Source: Bacteroidota bacterium (GTDB lineage Bacteria > Bacteroidota > Bacteroidia > Chitinophagales > Chitinophagaceae). Taken from it: a DNA stretch of 64,000 nucleotides. The notes below the pieces were generated by a model that made no database searches, was not told where the DNA came from, and saw only the letters and a list, made by a program, of their open reading frames with translations. Location of the stretch: NCBI GenBank assembly GCA_029555415.1, contig JAKPSI010000119.1:124001-188000 (forward strand), written 5' to 3'. Below, piece after piece: positions 34,790-42,233 of this stretch (positions are counted from its first letter, which is position 1; every line of letters starts with the position of its first letter). A program made the translations under genes and the position numbers.

Positions 34790-35197
34790 TTATTGATTTC
34801 CTCCGCCACCACCGCCCATGTTACGCCTTTGGGGACGCATAGACGGTTCGATCTGTTCTTTCCATGTCTTGAACTGATCAGCGGTCAGTACCGCTTTCAG
34901 TTTTTCATCACGGGCATCGGTCAGTTTACCCATTTCAGCCATCATGGTCTCACGGTCGGGAGGTCCGCCGCCTGCCATCAGTTCCTCACGCTTGGCATCC
35001 TGGGCTTTGTAATAAGCTGTGAACACCGCATCCACCTGGGTCAGTTTGGCTGCTTCCAGTTTGAAGGCGCTGTCGATTTTCTGGTGAACCATCGCCACCC
35101 TTTCTTCTACTGTACGGCGCTGAAAACCACCGGGCTGTGCATAAGTTGCACCTGCAATGGCTGTGGCGCAGAAAAACAGGAATAAGATCTTTTTCAT
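34790..35197 (-). CDS. Spy/CpxP-like periplasmic protein
   Basis: A 135-residue exported protein with a signal peptide (FLFFCATAIAGATYAQ, cleavage about residue 21). The mature part is helical and charged, with LTADQFKTWKEQIEPSM near the end, the LTxxQ-type motif of Spy/CpxP-related stress chaperones. It ends with a Gly-rich tail (RNMGGGGGGNQ). Likely a periplasmic helper; the exact role is unknown. Single gene with its own terminator. Confidence 0.7.
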   Translation of the reverse strand: MKKILFLFFCATAIAGATYAQPGGFQRRTVEERVAMVHQKIDSAFKLEAAKLTQVDAVFTAYYKAQDAKREELMAGGGPPDRETMMAEMGKLTDARDEKLKAVLTADQFKTWKEQIEPSMRPQRRNMGGGGGGNQ

Positions 35198-35375
35198 GCA
35201 GGAAAAATTTTATGAATAATTAAGTCGTTATATGTCAGACGTATGAACCCTCCCAAACTGTCGCACCACAGGCTGCTTTTTTGGCCTTTTCCCCGTTTTT
35301 GTACCGAAACAGGCATTCCTTACCCCGGATTTGCCCGAACTCAATTATCTTGCAGCTCCTTAATAATCAAAACTT

Positions 35376-35861
35376 ATGGATTACAGTAAACTTGTTGCGG
35401 TGACCGGTCTGCCCGGCTTATTTGAACTGCTGAGCAGTAAGGCGGACGGCGCCATTGTGCGTTCCCTGGATGATAAAACCACCCGTTTCGTTTCCAGCCG
35501 GGTGCATAATTTCTCCCAGCTTGAAAGTATTGAAGTGTATACGGTTCGTGAAAACGTGAATCTGGCCGATATTTTCCTGGCCATGCAGAAAGACGGTGGC
35601 AAACTGCCCGATGATAAAGACGCGGCTGCAGTGAAGAAGTACTTTGAAAAAGTATTTCCTGACATGGACTTCGACAGAGTATATGACAGCGACCGTAAAA
35701 AGATGGTGAAATGGTACGCGGTCATTCAGAAAAACAATGTGGAGATCAAATTGTCAGAGATCACCGAAGAGGAAGAAGAAGCGGCACCCGCACCTGTGGT
35801 GGAAGCACCTGTGGTGGAAGAAAAGCCGAAGAAGGCGACACGCAAGAAAAAAGCAGAATAA
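35376..35861 (+). CDS. DUF5606 domain-containing protein
   Basis: A 161-residue soluble protein. The conserved N-terminal part (MDYSKLVAVTGLPGLFELLS; VYTVRENVNLADIFLAMQK) is the Bacteroidota-specific DUF5606 domain; the last ~35 residues are an acidic Glu/Ala/Pro/Val run followed by a basic KKATRKKKAE tail. Function unknown. It ends just before a perfect 9-bp hairpin at 35886 and lies 68 bases upstream of the M3 peptidase gene. Confidence 0.88.
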   Translation: MDYSKLVAVTGLPGLFELLSSKADGAIVRSLDDKTTRFVSSRVHNFSQLESIEVYTVRENVNLADIFLAMQKDGGKLPDDKDAAAVKKYFEKVFPDMDFDRVYDSDRKKMVKWYAVIQKNNVEIKLSEITEEEEEAAPAPVVEAPVVEEKPKKATRKKKAE

Positions 35862-35885
35862 CATTGATCTGATCATCAGATACGG

Positions 35886-35917
35886 GCTACCTGATCATTC
35901 AGGTAGCTCTTCCTTTT
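35886..35917 (+). terminator. Hairpin terminator after the DUF5606 gene
   Basis: GCTACCTGA and TCAGGTAGC form a perfect 9-bp stem with the loop TCAT, followed by TCTTCCTTTT. A weaker inverted repeat ATCTGA/TCAGAT at about 35867-35881 precedes it. Confidence 0.75.
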
Positions 35918-35929
35918 AAATACAGTCCC

Positions 35930-37648
35930 ATGAACTTTACAGCCGATATCAAAAAACTGCCCCGTCATTTTTTGCCGGAAGACTTCACCCTGCGCGACTG
36001 GGAAACAACGGAACCTTATTTCCAAAACCTGGCCGATCGCGTACTGGATTCAAGGGAAGCGCTGGAACAATGGCTGAAAGATGTCAGTGAACTGGAAGCT
36101 GTTGTCAGCGAAGACGCTTGCTGGCGGCAGATCCGCATGACCTGTGATACGGAGAACAAAGAACTGGAAGAAGCCTTTACGTTCTTCATGATGGAACTGC
36201 AGCCGAAGATCCAGCCCTTTGCCGATCAGCTCAACCGTAAACTCATTGCCTGTCCTTTTACGCAGGAACTCGACAACAAACAATACTTCACCTACCTGCG
36301 CAACGTCAAAAAGAATATCGATCTGTTCCGGGAAGAGAATATTCCCCTGCAGGCGGAACTGAATGTGATGCAGCAGCAGTTCGGTGTGATCTCCGGAAAA
36401 ATGACCGTTGTTGTGAACGGACAGGAATTCACTTTACAGCAAGCCACCAAATTCCTGGAAGATCCCGATCGCAGCGTACGCGAACAAGTTTACCGCGCGA
36501 TCTCTGACAGAAGATTTCAGGATCACAAAGAACTGGATGTCTTATACAGTAACCTGGTGCAGAAAAGGAATGAAGTGGCCCGCAATGCCGGCTTCTCCAA
36601 TTACCGCGATTACCGTTTCGCCGAACTTGGTCGTTTCGACTATAATAAGGATGCCTGTTACCAGTTCCATGAAGCCGTCAAACTGCATGTGATGCCGCTG
36701 GTGGACCGCTTGTACGCGGAGAAAAAGAAGAAACTCGGGCTGGATGTACTGCGCCCCTGGGATATTGAAGCGGAACCGGCCGGTATTGAGCCCCTGCGTC
36801 CCTTCAAGACCGGGGACGAACTGACCCAAAAGGCCATTGTCTGTTTCCGCAAACTGGAGCCTTTCTTTGGCGACTGCCTGGCGAAAATGAAGGAGATGGG
36901 CCGGCTGGACCTGGAAAGCCGGAAAGGCAAAGCGCCCGGTGGTTATAACTGCCCGCTGGCGGAAACCGGTGCACCGTTCATCTTCATGAATGCGGCCGGA
37001 CAGCTGGATGATGTGACCACGATGGTGCACGAAGGCGGTCATGCGATCCACTCCTTCCTCTCCCATCATTTACAACTGAGTGGTTTCAAAGAATACCCGA
37101 CCGAGATCGCTGAAGTGGCGAGTATGGCCATGGAACTGTTCAGTATGGATCATTGGGAAGTTTTCTTCCCGGATGCCGCTGAACTGAAACGCGCGAAAGA
37201 ACAACAACTCGAAAGAGTGATCACGATCTTCCCCTGGATCGCGACGATCGATAAATTCCAGCACTGGGTGTATGAAAATCCCGTTCATACCGTCGAAGAA
37301 CGTGTGAAAAACTGGCGCCGCATTCTGGAAGAGTTCAGTTCACCTGAGATCGATTTCAGCGGACTGGAAGATTACCGCAACTATTTCTGGCACCGCCAGC
37401 TTCATTTGTTTGAAGTACCGTTCTATTATATCGAATACGGTATCGCGCAACTGGGTGCGATCGGTTTATGGATGCAATTCAAACAGAATAAGAAAGATGC
37501 GCTGGGTAATTATACCCGGGCGCTTGAACTGGGCGGTACACGTACCCTGCCGGAGTTATTCGCTGCTGCCGGATTGTCATTCGACTTTTCCCCGGGCTAT
37601 ATCAGTGGTTTAATGGACTTTGTGAAAAAGGAAGCAGAAAGCCTGTAA
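35930..37648 (+). CDS. M3 family oligoendopeptidase
   Basis: A 572-residue cytoplasmic zinc metallopeptidase of the PepF/oligopeptidase type, degrading peptides. The active site HEGGH lies in MVHEGGHAIHSFLSHH near residue 370, with the third ligand Glu in FKEYPTEIAEVASMAMEL. Domain arrangement and length match the family. It is the last plus-strand gene before the Fur cluster; two hairpins and a candidate small RNA follow in the gap. No operon partner. Confidence 0.95.
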   Translation: MNFTADIKKLPRHFLPEDFTLRDWETTEPYFQNLADRVLDSREALEQWLKDVSELEAVVSEDACWRQIRMTCDTENKELEEAFTFFMMELQPKIQPFADQLNRKLIACPFTQELDNKQYFTYLRNVKKNIDLFREENIPLQAELNVMQQQFGVISGKMTVVVNGQEFTLQQATKFLEDPDRSVREQVYRAISDRRFQDHKELDVLYSNLVQKRNEVARNAGFSNYRDYRFAELGRFDYNKDACYQFHEAVKLHVMPLVDRLYAEKKKKLGLDVLRPWDIEAEPAGIEPLRPFKTGDELTQKAIVCFRKLEPFFGDCLAKMKEMGRLDLESRKGKAPGGYNCPLAETGAPFIFMNAAGQLDDVTTMVHEGGHAIHSFLSHHLQLSGFKEYPTEIAEVASMAMELFSMDHWEVFFPDAAELKRAKEQQLERVITIFPWIATIDKFQHWVYENPVHTVEERVKNWRRILEEFSSPEIDFSGLEDYRNYFWHRQLHLFEVPFYYIEYGIAQLGAIGLWMQFKQNKKDALGNYTRALELGGTRTLPELFAAAGLSFDFSPGYISGLMDFVKKEAESL

Positions 37649-37651
37649 AAT

Positions 37652-37669
37652 ACCACTAAAGTGGTAGGG
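37652..37669. other. Short hairpin just after the M3 peptidase stop
   Basis: TACCACT-AA-AGTGGTA is a perfect 7-bp inverted repeat directly behind the stop codon. There is no T-tract, so it is more likely a protein-binding site or mRNA-end structure than a terminator. Confidence 0.45.
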
Positions 37670-37699
37670 TATAAATTCGGAAAATTCATAGGAGGCCCG

Positions 37700-37807
37700 T
37701 ATTTTTGGTTCAGAAATTCACAAGTGCGATACTGCACTTTAACATAGCTACTAATCAGAGCCTTAACCAAAAAGTCCCGATGTTTCTACACCGGGGCTTT
37801 GTTTTTT
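37700..37807 (+). ncRNA. Candidate small RNA between pepF-like and fur-like genes
   Basis: A consensus -7 box TATTTTTG (37700-37707) has a TTTG-like TTCG 20 bases upstream (37676-37679), the spacing of Bacteroidota sigma-A promoters. Transcription would start near 37714 and meet a stem-loop terminator at 37771-37807 (AAAGTCCCGATGT with ACACCGGGGCTTT, then GTTTTTT) after about 95 nt. The interval contains an internal hairpin (AGTGC-GATACT-GCACT) and no open frame of note. Terminator could instead serve the peptidase mRNA or, less well, fur. Confidence 0.4.
37771..37807 (+). terminator. Rho-independent terminator
   Basis: AAAGTCCCGATGT and ACACCGGGGCTTT pair with one G-T and one mismatch, followed by GTTTTTT. 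It terminates whatever is transcribed rightwards from the peptidase gene or the candidate small RNA. Confidence 0.75.
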
Positions 37808-37827
37808 AAGTACGTTCTGAAATTGCA

Positions 37828-38268
37828 TCAGCTGCAGTTCCTGCAAATACCTTCCACTACAACTTCTACCTGGTCAGCTGAATATCCGCGTGGTAATTTG
37901 ATCGCGGGCGTGACCACATCATCGAGGCAAAAGGTCTGGTGGCAATGATTACAAACGAAATGAATATGGTGATCATGATGATGCCCTTCACTGCAATCAT
38001 CTTTGCAAAGCGCGTAGCGAACTGAATTATCCGCGGTAGGGATGGTATGGATGATACCCTTGTCCACAAAGGTCTGCAGCGTTCTGTACACCGTTACCCG
38101 ATCGAATTTTTCACCGGCACTTTTCTCGATATCACCATGCGATAATGCGCCCGGCTGATCCAGAAAAAGCTGAAGGATCTTTTTACGTCCGGCTGTTACA
38201 CTCAGCTGATTTTTCTTCAGCAGTGAGTCCACCGTATGAATATGATGATGTGTCGTTTGCTTATGCAT
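37828..38268 (-). CDS. Fur family transcriptional regulator
   Basis: A 146-residue Fur-family metalloregulator. The winged helix is in ALSHGDIEKSAGEKFDRVTV with YRTLQTFVDKGIIH; two CxxC pairs (VCNHCHQTFC and GICRNCS) form the structural zinc site; a His-rich loop GHHHDHHIHFVC precedes it. N-terminal HHHIH is also His-rich. Subtype (Zur-, PerR- or Fur-like) cannot be fixed by eye, but the linkage to SCO and MerC points to zinc, copper or oxidative control. It is 13 bases after the SCO gene, so both are co-transcribed. A candidate site is at 38949. Confidence 0.92.
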   Translation of the reverse strand: MHKQTTHHHIHTVDSLLKKNQLSVTAGRKKILQLFLDQPGALSHGDIEKSAGEKFDRVTVYRTLQTFVDKGIIHTIPTADNSVRYALCKDDCSEGHHHDHHIHFVCNHCHQTFCLDDVVTPAIKLPRGYSADQVEVVVEGICRNCS

Positions 38269-38281
38269 GAATAGCGTATTC

Positions 38282-38895
38282 CTATTTTTTCTCTTTGAGC
38301 ATTTTGGCCGCGTCTTCCATGAGTTCTTTTACCTCAGCATCTTTCAGTCCGTCATAGATCTTGCGCACATCACCGTTCCGGTCAACCAGTGCCCAGAACT
38401 GTGTATGCAGGAAATCGTCATCGATATTACGCAGATTGTTCTTCGGGTCATCTATTGTGTAGCTGATACGCGCTGCGGTATACAGACTGTCTTTACGTCC
38501 GGTCAGGAATACCCACTTCTTCGTATCCACGCCCAGTGAATCGGCGTATCGTTTCATGCGGGAAGCTAATCCTGAACCGGATTGCAGGTATGGGAAAGGA
38601 TCAGGAAGTCCGGCTCATCTTTAAAACGGTTGTATACCTCTTTCATCTTGGTGTTCATTTTTGGACAAATACCGGTGCAGGTGGTAAAGAAGTACTCCGC
38701 CACATAGATCTTGCCGGCCACATCTTTCTCGGTGAAAGGCTGGCCGTCCTGTGTCGTGAACTTAAAAGGACGCACATAACTTACCGGTGGCACATGCACC
38801 TGGCCCCAGCCCGGCATCAGGATCGTGAGGGCGAAATAGAATCCGGTAAAAAGGAGGGCGAAAAACCCGATATAGAACCATTTCTTCTTTGACAT
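38282..38895 (-). pseudogene. SCO1/SenC family protein with an internal frameshift
   Basis: Two successive minus-strand frames (38566-38895 and 38282-38557) together make one SCO protein of about 203 residues. The first frame has a membrane anchor and the copper-site motif TTCTGICPKMN; the second supplies DDDFLHTQFWALVDRNGD with the conserved His. The first frame stops at TAG just after HTCNPVQD, and the reading continues one frame over in LASRMKRYADSLGVD. One missing base at about 38569 would restore a continuous protein, so this is a frameshift mutation or a sequencing error. SCO proteins deliver copper to cytochrome c oxidase. Upstream a TAACTTTG -7-like box lies at 38913-38920. Confidence 0.75.
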
Positions 38896-38948
38896 AACTG
38901 CATCTTAAAGGGCAAAGTTAACACCTCCCGCCTTCAAATAATAGTTTT

Positions 38949-38976
38949 GCAACACTGTTGCTTTTTCTTAATTTTG
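38949..38976 (+). promoter_or_regulatory. merC-like gene promoter with palindrome
   Basis: TTTTG at 38945-38949 and TAATTTTG at 38969-38976 fit a -33/-7 pair with 19-base spacing. A palindrome GCAAC-ACT-GTTGC (38949-38961) sits between them. Such a position suits a repressor; the divergent neighbour operon encodes a Fur-family protein that could be it (inference). Confidence 0.5.
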
Positions 38977-38985
38977 TTACCCTTC

Positions 38986-39378
38986 ATGAAATTAAGGATC
39001 AATTGGGACGCGTTAGGTATCGGGGCTTCACTGGCCTGTGCCATTCATTGTGCCCTGCTCCCGCTTTTCCTGACCAGTTTGCCCCTGTTCGGCATCAATA
39101 TCATCAATAATCTGGCTTTTGAGATCGGCATGATCGGGCTGGCACTGGCCATTGGTATCTACTCCCTTTACCATGGGTTCAGGCGTCACCACCATAGTCC
39201 CGTTCCCATTCTGTTATTCCTCGGCGGATTCAGCCTGCTGGTGATGAAAGAGTTCATCACTAATTTCTCCAACTGGCTCCTGTTGCCTGCCGTTATCCTG
39301 ATCATCACCGCCCATCTGATCAATTACCGCTCCTGCCGTGTGCACAACCACGCGCACCGTGATGATTGTAATCACTGA
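38986..39378 (+). CDS. MerC domain-containing membrane protein
   Basis: A 130-residue protein with four hydrophobic segments. GIGASLACAIHCALLP in the first helix carries the Cys pair of the MerC family, and the C-terminus is rich in His and Cys (SCRVHNHAHRDDCNH). MerC proteins carry mercury or other soft metals inwards; here the metal is not fixed. I choose ATG 38986 since the longer ORF start gives an atypical N-terminus. The promoter places the start close to the transcription start, giving an almost leaderless mRNA. Divergent from SCO/fur. Confidence 0.85.
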   Translation: MKLRINWDALGIGASLACAIHCALLPLFLTSLPLFGINIINNLAFEIGMIGLALAIGIYSLYHGFRRHHHSPVPILLFLGGFSLLVMKEFITNFSNWLLLPAVILIITAHLINYRSCRVHNHAHRDDCNH

Positions 39379-39421
39379 GACCAGCCCGTATTTTTTATTT
39401 AACTTGAATAAAATTAACTGC

Positions 39422-39844
39422 ATGAAACGATTCATGTTCGCGGCTTTCCTGTTCATGGGTATCGCTGCATTTTCACAGGACAAGAATGAAACCGCGATCC
39501 GCAAACTGATGGATGAACAGTCAGCCGCCTGGAATAAAGGCGATATCGATGCGTTCATGCACGGTTACTGGGAAAGTGATTCCCTGATGTTCATCGGTAA
39601 GAGTGGTGTGACCTACGGATGGAACAATACCCTGAAGAATTACAAAAAAGGATATCCCGATGTTACCGCCATGGGTACCCTTCAGTTCACACTGATCAAG
39701 GTACAACGGCTTTCCGGCCGCTACTACCATGTTACCGGCAAATGGTACCTGAAACGCACCATTGGTGACCTGAGCGGACATTATACTTTATTATTCCACA
39801 AACTGCACAAACGCTGGGTGATCGTTTCCGATCACAGCAGCTAA
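39422..39844 (+). CDS. NTF2-like/DUF4440 secreted protein
   Basis: A 140-residue protein with a short signal peptide (MKRFMFAAFLFMGIAAFSQ) and an NTF2-like alpha+beta fold: IRKLMDEQSAAWNKGDIDAF, MHGYWESDSLMFIGKSG and GKWYLKRTIGDLSGHYTLLF. These match DUF4440 (SnoaL-like). Enzyme activity is not implied. The start is set by the signal peptide; the longer frame upstream is a chance extension. It lies 43 bases after merC and 20 before the SPFH gene, probably one transcript. Confidence 0.85.
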   Translation: MKRFMFAAFLFMGIAAFSQDKNETAIRKLMDEQSAAWNKGDIDAFMHGYWESDSLMFIGKSGVTYGWNNTLKNYKKGYPDVTAMGTLQFTLIKVQRLSGRYYHVTGKWYLKRTIGDLSGHYTLLFHKLHKRWVIVSDHSS

Positions 39845-39864
39845 CAAATTAAATAAACATCTGT

Positions 39865-40767
39865 ATGGCACTCATCATTCTCGCGATCCTCCTGTTATTC
39901 GTATCCTACGCGATCCACCGCAATCCTCAATACGGCCGTTATGCGGTGATCATCAGAGTACTTTCCTTTATTATCCTCCTCATCGGCATCCTTTCCAAAT
40001 CGATCGTACAGATCAATGCGGGTGAGATCGGTGTAAAATCATTATTCGGTAAAGTGCAGTCTGATGTACTCCCCAGCGGATTACACCTGGTGAACCCGCT
40101 GATGGACGTTACCCGGATGGATGTAAAGACAGAGAACTATACCATGAGTGGCGTGCATGATGAAGGTTCCAAATCAGGCGATGATGCGATCCGTGTACTG
40201 ACCGCCGACGGTCTGGAAGTAACGATCGATCTGACCGTGCTGTACAAACTGCTGCCTTCCGAAGCGCCGCGCATGGTGCGGGAGACCGGTATCGATTATA
40301 CCGATAAGATCGTGAGACCGCTGACCCGGACCAAGATCCGCGACAACGCCGTGTATTATGAAGCGGTGGCGCTTTATTCCGATAAACGCGATGAATTCCA
40401 GCACCGCATCTTCAAGAGCATTGAAGAGGATTTCAACAAAAGAGGTCTGATGCTGGAACAACTGCTGGTGCGCAACATCACCCTGCCTGAATCCGTGAAA
40501 GCAACGATCGAACAAAAGATCAATGCTGAACAGGATGCACAAAAAATGCAGTTCGTGTTACAGAAAGAAAAACAGGAAGCTGAACGTAAACGCGTGGAAG
40601 CACAGGGTATCGCCGATTACCAGCGCATCATCAACATCGGCCTGACCGATCAGCAGCTGCAATACGAACAGATCAAGGCCTATCTGGAACTCGCCAAATC
40701 AGCTAACTCCAAAGTGATCATTATGGGGAAGGGGAATAGTCCGGTGATTTTGGATACGAAGAACTAA
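39865..40767 (+). CDS. Prohibitin/SPFH family protein
   Basis: A 300-residue SPFH-domain membrane protein. After two N-terminal hydrophobic segments (about residues 2-15 and 27-44) the band-7 domain starts with NAGEIGVKSLFGKVQSDVLP. A coiled coil (about residues 195-260) with EQDAQKMQFVLQKEKQEAER follows, and the C-terminus is typical (KVIIMGKGNSPVILDTKN). Such proteins form large membrane rings as scaffolds for proteases or microdomains. Terminal gene of the merC-NTF2-SPFH group. A 33-bp dispersed repeat starts 14 bases after its stop. Confidence 0.92.
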   Translation: MALIILAILLLFVSYAIHRNPQYGRYAVIIRVLSFIILLIGILSKSIVQINAGEIGVKSLFGKVQSDVLPSGLHLVNPLMDVTRMDVKTENYTMSGVHDEGSKSGDDAIRVLTADGLEVTIDLTVLYKLLPSEAPRMVRETGIDYTDKIVRPLTRTKIRDNAVYYEAVALYSDKRDEFQHRIFKSIEEDFNKRGLMLEQLLVRNITLPESVKATIEQKINAEQDAQKMQFVLQKEKQEAERKRVEAQGIADYQRIINIGLTDQQLQYEQIKAYLELAKSANSKVIIMGKGNSPVILDTKN

Positions 40768-40780
40768 ATGCAATTTTGAG

Positions 40781-40813
40781 TTTTGCCCGCCCGGCTAACG
40801 CCGTTCGGACGGG
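40781..40813 (-). repeat. 33-bp dispersed repeat, inverted copy
   Basis: A 33-base unit beginning TTTTGCCCGCCCGGCTAACG is the exact reverse complement of 18595-18627, 22 kb away, and is also followed by AATTTTAAATTTTGAA-type sequence. Both copies sit just after a gene end. It can form an imperfect hairpin. Confidence 0.85.
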
Positions 40814-40878
40814 AATTTTAAATTTTGAATTGAGTCCGACAGTCCGGAATGACTAAATTCAATGAACAGACTGTTTTC

Positions 40879-40972
40879 CGCTGCAAACAAAAAGTTTATA
40901 CTAATACTGAAGCCCCCGCAGCGACCAAAATATTTACGCCCTCCTGTCATTCCGAGCCAGGCGAGGAACCTT
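40879..40972 (-). repeat. 94-bp interspersed repeat, copy 1
   Basis: In minus orientation this matches the elements at 41225-41318 and 62800-62893: AAGGTTCCTCGC-TGGCTC at one end, TCGCTGCGGG in the middle, and GTTTGCAGCG at the other end. All three are 94 bp long. Its ends are partially complementary through CGCTGC and GCAGCG. The 40814-40878 part has nothing recognisable. Confidence 0.8.
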
Positions 40973-41141
40973 ACTGTTGAACGCATCTTGTATAGTTCAG
41001 CAGAAATTAGAATAAAACGCCGCAGGAAATACTTTTTTAGTTTATACACTTCGTTCGCGACGGCGAAGTCTGCCCTGATCAGTTCATCACAGAAACTTCG
41101 GGAAATATTTGGGTGCAGGCCTGTGCACTCAATAAAAACTA

Positions 41142-41219
41142 CCCGCTTTAGTAAGCCTCCCGAAACAATATCTCCGTGCCTCCCTGCCTACCGGCAGGCA
41201 GGCGTGGTTAAATAAAAAA
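41142..41219 (+). repeat. 78-bp direct repeat, copy 1, with nested palindrome
   Basis: 78 bp that recur at 41363-41440: CCCGCT, then ATATCTCCGTG, then a 20-bp palindrome (CCTGCCTACCGGCAGGCAGG, one mismatch, 41183-41202), then CGTGGTTAAATAAAAAA. The palindrome looks inserted into a CTCCGTG...GTGGTTAAAT unit. Between the two direct repeats lies the second 94-bp element. Confidence 0.8.
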
Positions 41220-41224
41220 ACAAC

Positions 41225-41318
41225 AAGGTTCCTCGCCTGGCTCGGAATGACAGAACTGAGTAAGGCAAGAGTGTCGCTGCGGAATTTCTTCTTAACTAAC
41301 ATACTCCCGTTCGCAGCG
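41225..41318 (+). repeat. 94-bp interspersed repeat, copy 2
   Basis: Plus orientation. It has the same ordered blocks as copy 1 and copy 3 at identical length: AAGGTTCCTCGCCTGGCTCG, GAATGACAG, GTGTCGCTGCGGAA and CGTTCGCAGCG. No open frame. Confidence 0.82.
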
Positions 41319-41362
41319 ATGTGTGACTGCAACGCAGGCACCCGTGACCTCCATAAGGTCTT

Positions 41363-41440
41363 CCCGCTATAGTCCCCCTCCGGAAAAAATATCTCCGTGT
41401 CTCCCTGCCTGCCGGCAGGCAGGCGTGGTTAAATAAAAAA
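41363..41440 (+). repeat. 78-bp direct repeat, copy 2, with perfect 20-bp palindrome
   Basis: Matches 41142-41219; here the palindrome CCTGCCTGCCGGCAGGCAGG (41404-41423) is perfect. It ends 27 bases before the stop of the VanZ-like gene. The whole interval 40768-41467 contains repeats but no gene. Confidence 0.82.
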
Positions 41441-41467
41441 GCTGAAAAAAACGCGCTAAGCAAGTTC

Positions 41468-41884
41468 TTAATACTCAATACTGGTCTTACTTTTCGCAAT
41501 CTGTAGTTTGCCAAACACAATATAAGAAGCGATCAACCCCACCGAAGAAAAGAGAATATCATTGAAATCAAAGGTCCTGCCGAATACCGGTATGAGCTGC
41601 AGGTACTCATTCACGACCAGCATACCAAAGCCCAGGATGCAGACCAGGCGCAGGTCATACACATTCTCTAACCGGAAGATCCTTGCCAGCATATAGTTAC
41701 GGCCACTGAAGAACCAGTAGGCACCGAAGGGGATCAGGAAGGAGCCGAAGAGGTTGGGGGCGATGCCCAGGAAGAAGCTGCCCGGCTCATCGAGCAGGTG
41801 CAGGGGACGAATGATGAATTTGATGGCCCAGATCAACAACGTGCCGGCTATCACTGACCATTTACTGATTTGCTTTAATTCCAT
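41468..41884 (-). CDS. VanZ-like membrane protein
   Basis: A 138-residue membrane protein with four hydrophobic segments (ATG 41884; an extension to 41929 is possible). The C-terminal part VNEYLQLIPVFGRTFDFNDI followed by LFSSVGLIASY fits the VanZ-like pattern (E-x-x-Q, GR-x-FD-x-xD, G). VanZ relatives confer low-level glycopeptide resistance, but most members have unknown roles. Followed on the same strand by repeats only. Confidence 0.65.
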   Translation of the reverse strand: MELKQISKWSVIAGTLLIWAIKFIIRPLHLLDEPGSFFLGIAPNLFGSFLIPFGAYWFFSGRNYMLARIFRLENVYDLRLVCILGFGMLVVNEYLQLIPVFGRTFDFNDILFSSVGLIASYIVFGKLQIAKSKTSIEY

Positions 41885-41950
41885 AGCGTGCTGATGAATT
41901 TCTAAAATAGTCTTTTTTGCCGGATGCATTATACCTGTGTCAGGGTATTT

Positions 41951-42184
41951 TTAATCACTTCCTTTATCCCACAAGCCTTTCATATAACGGATGACAAAGA
42001 AAAGCGTTACAGCTGCTATTGCATAAAAAAGGACCGTGAAGATAAGCGGGTAGTTTCCCGGCCATCCCAGTCTGTAATAAATACCTGCAGAGAATACAGC
42101 AATGAGCCAGGCCAGCGCGACGGAGATCGCATTGAGGAGTCTTGTGAAATATTTTTTGATATCGGGGTCCCAGCCGCTTTCCAT
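41951..42184 (-). CDS. Small two-TM hypothetical protein
   Basis: A 77-residue protein with two transmembrane helices (about residues 17-36 and 46-66), an acidic/aromatic N-terminus (MESGWDPDIKKYF) and short charged C-terminus. I recognise no domain. It lies 66 bases upstream of the VanZ-like gene in the same direction and 49 bases after the GH25 gene's stop, so it may belong to a transcript started at the GH25 gene. Confidence 0.6.
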   Translation of the reverse strand: MESGWDPDIKKYFTRLLNAISVALAWLIAVFSAGIYYRLGWPGNYPLIFTVLFYAIAAVTLFFVIRYMKGLWDKGSD

Positions 42185-42233
42185 GAACAGGAATTAAGAT
42201 CGGAAAGTTAGGGAATCCGGTTCAGTTCCCTGT

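Noticed and set aside
38520-38600. Programmed frameshift in the SCO gene
   Set aside because: No slippery heptamer or downstream pseudoknot is evident; a plain indel or sequencing error is simpler.
40768-41467. Possible CRISPR array from repeated units
   Set aside because: The units are of different kinds, lengths and orientations, spacers are not regular, and no cas gene is near.
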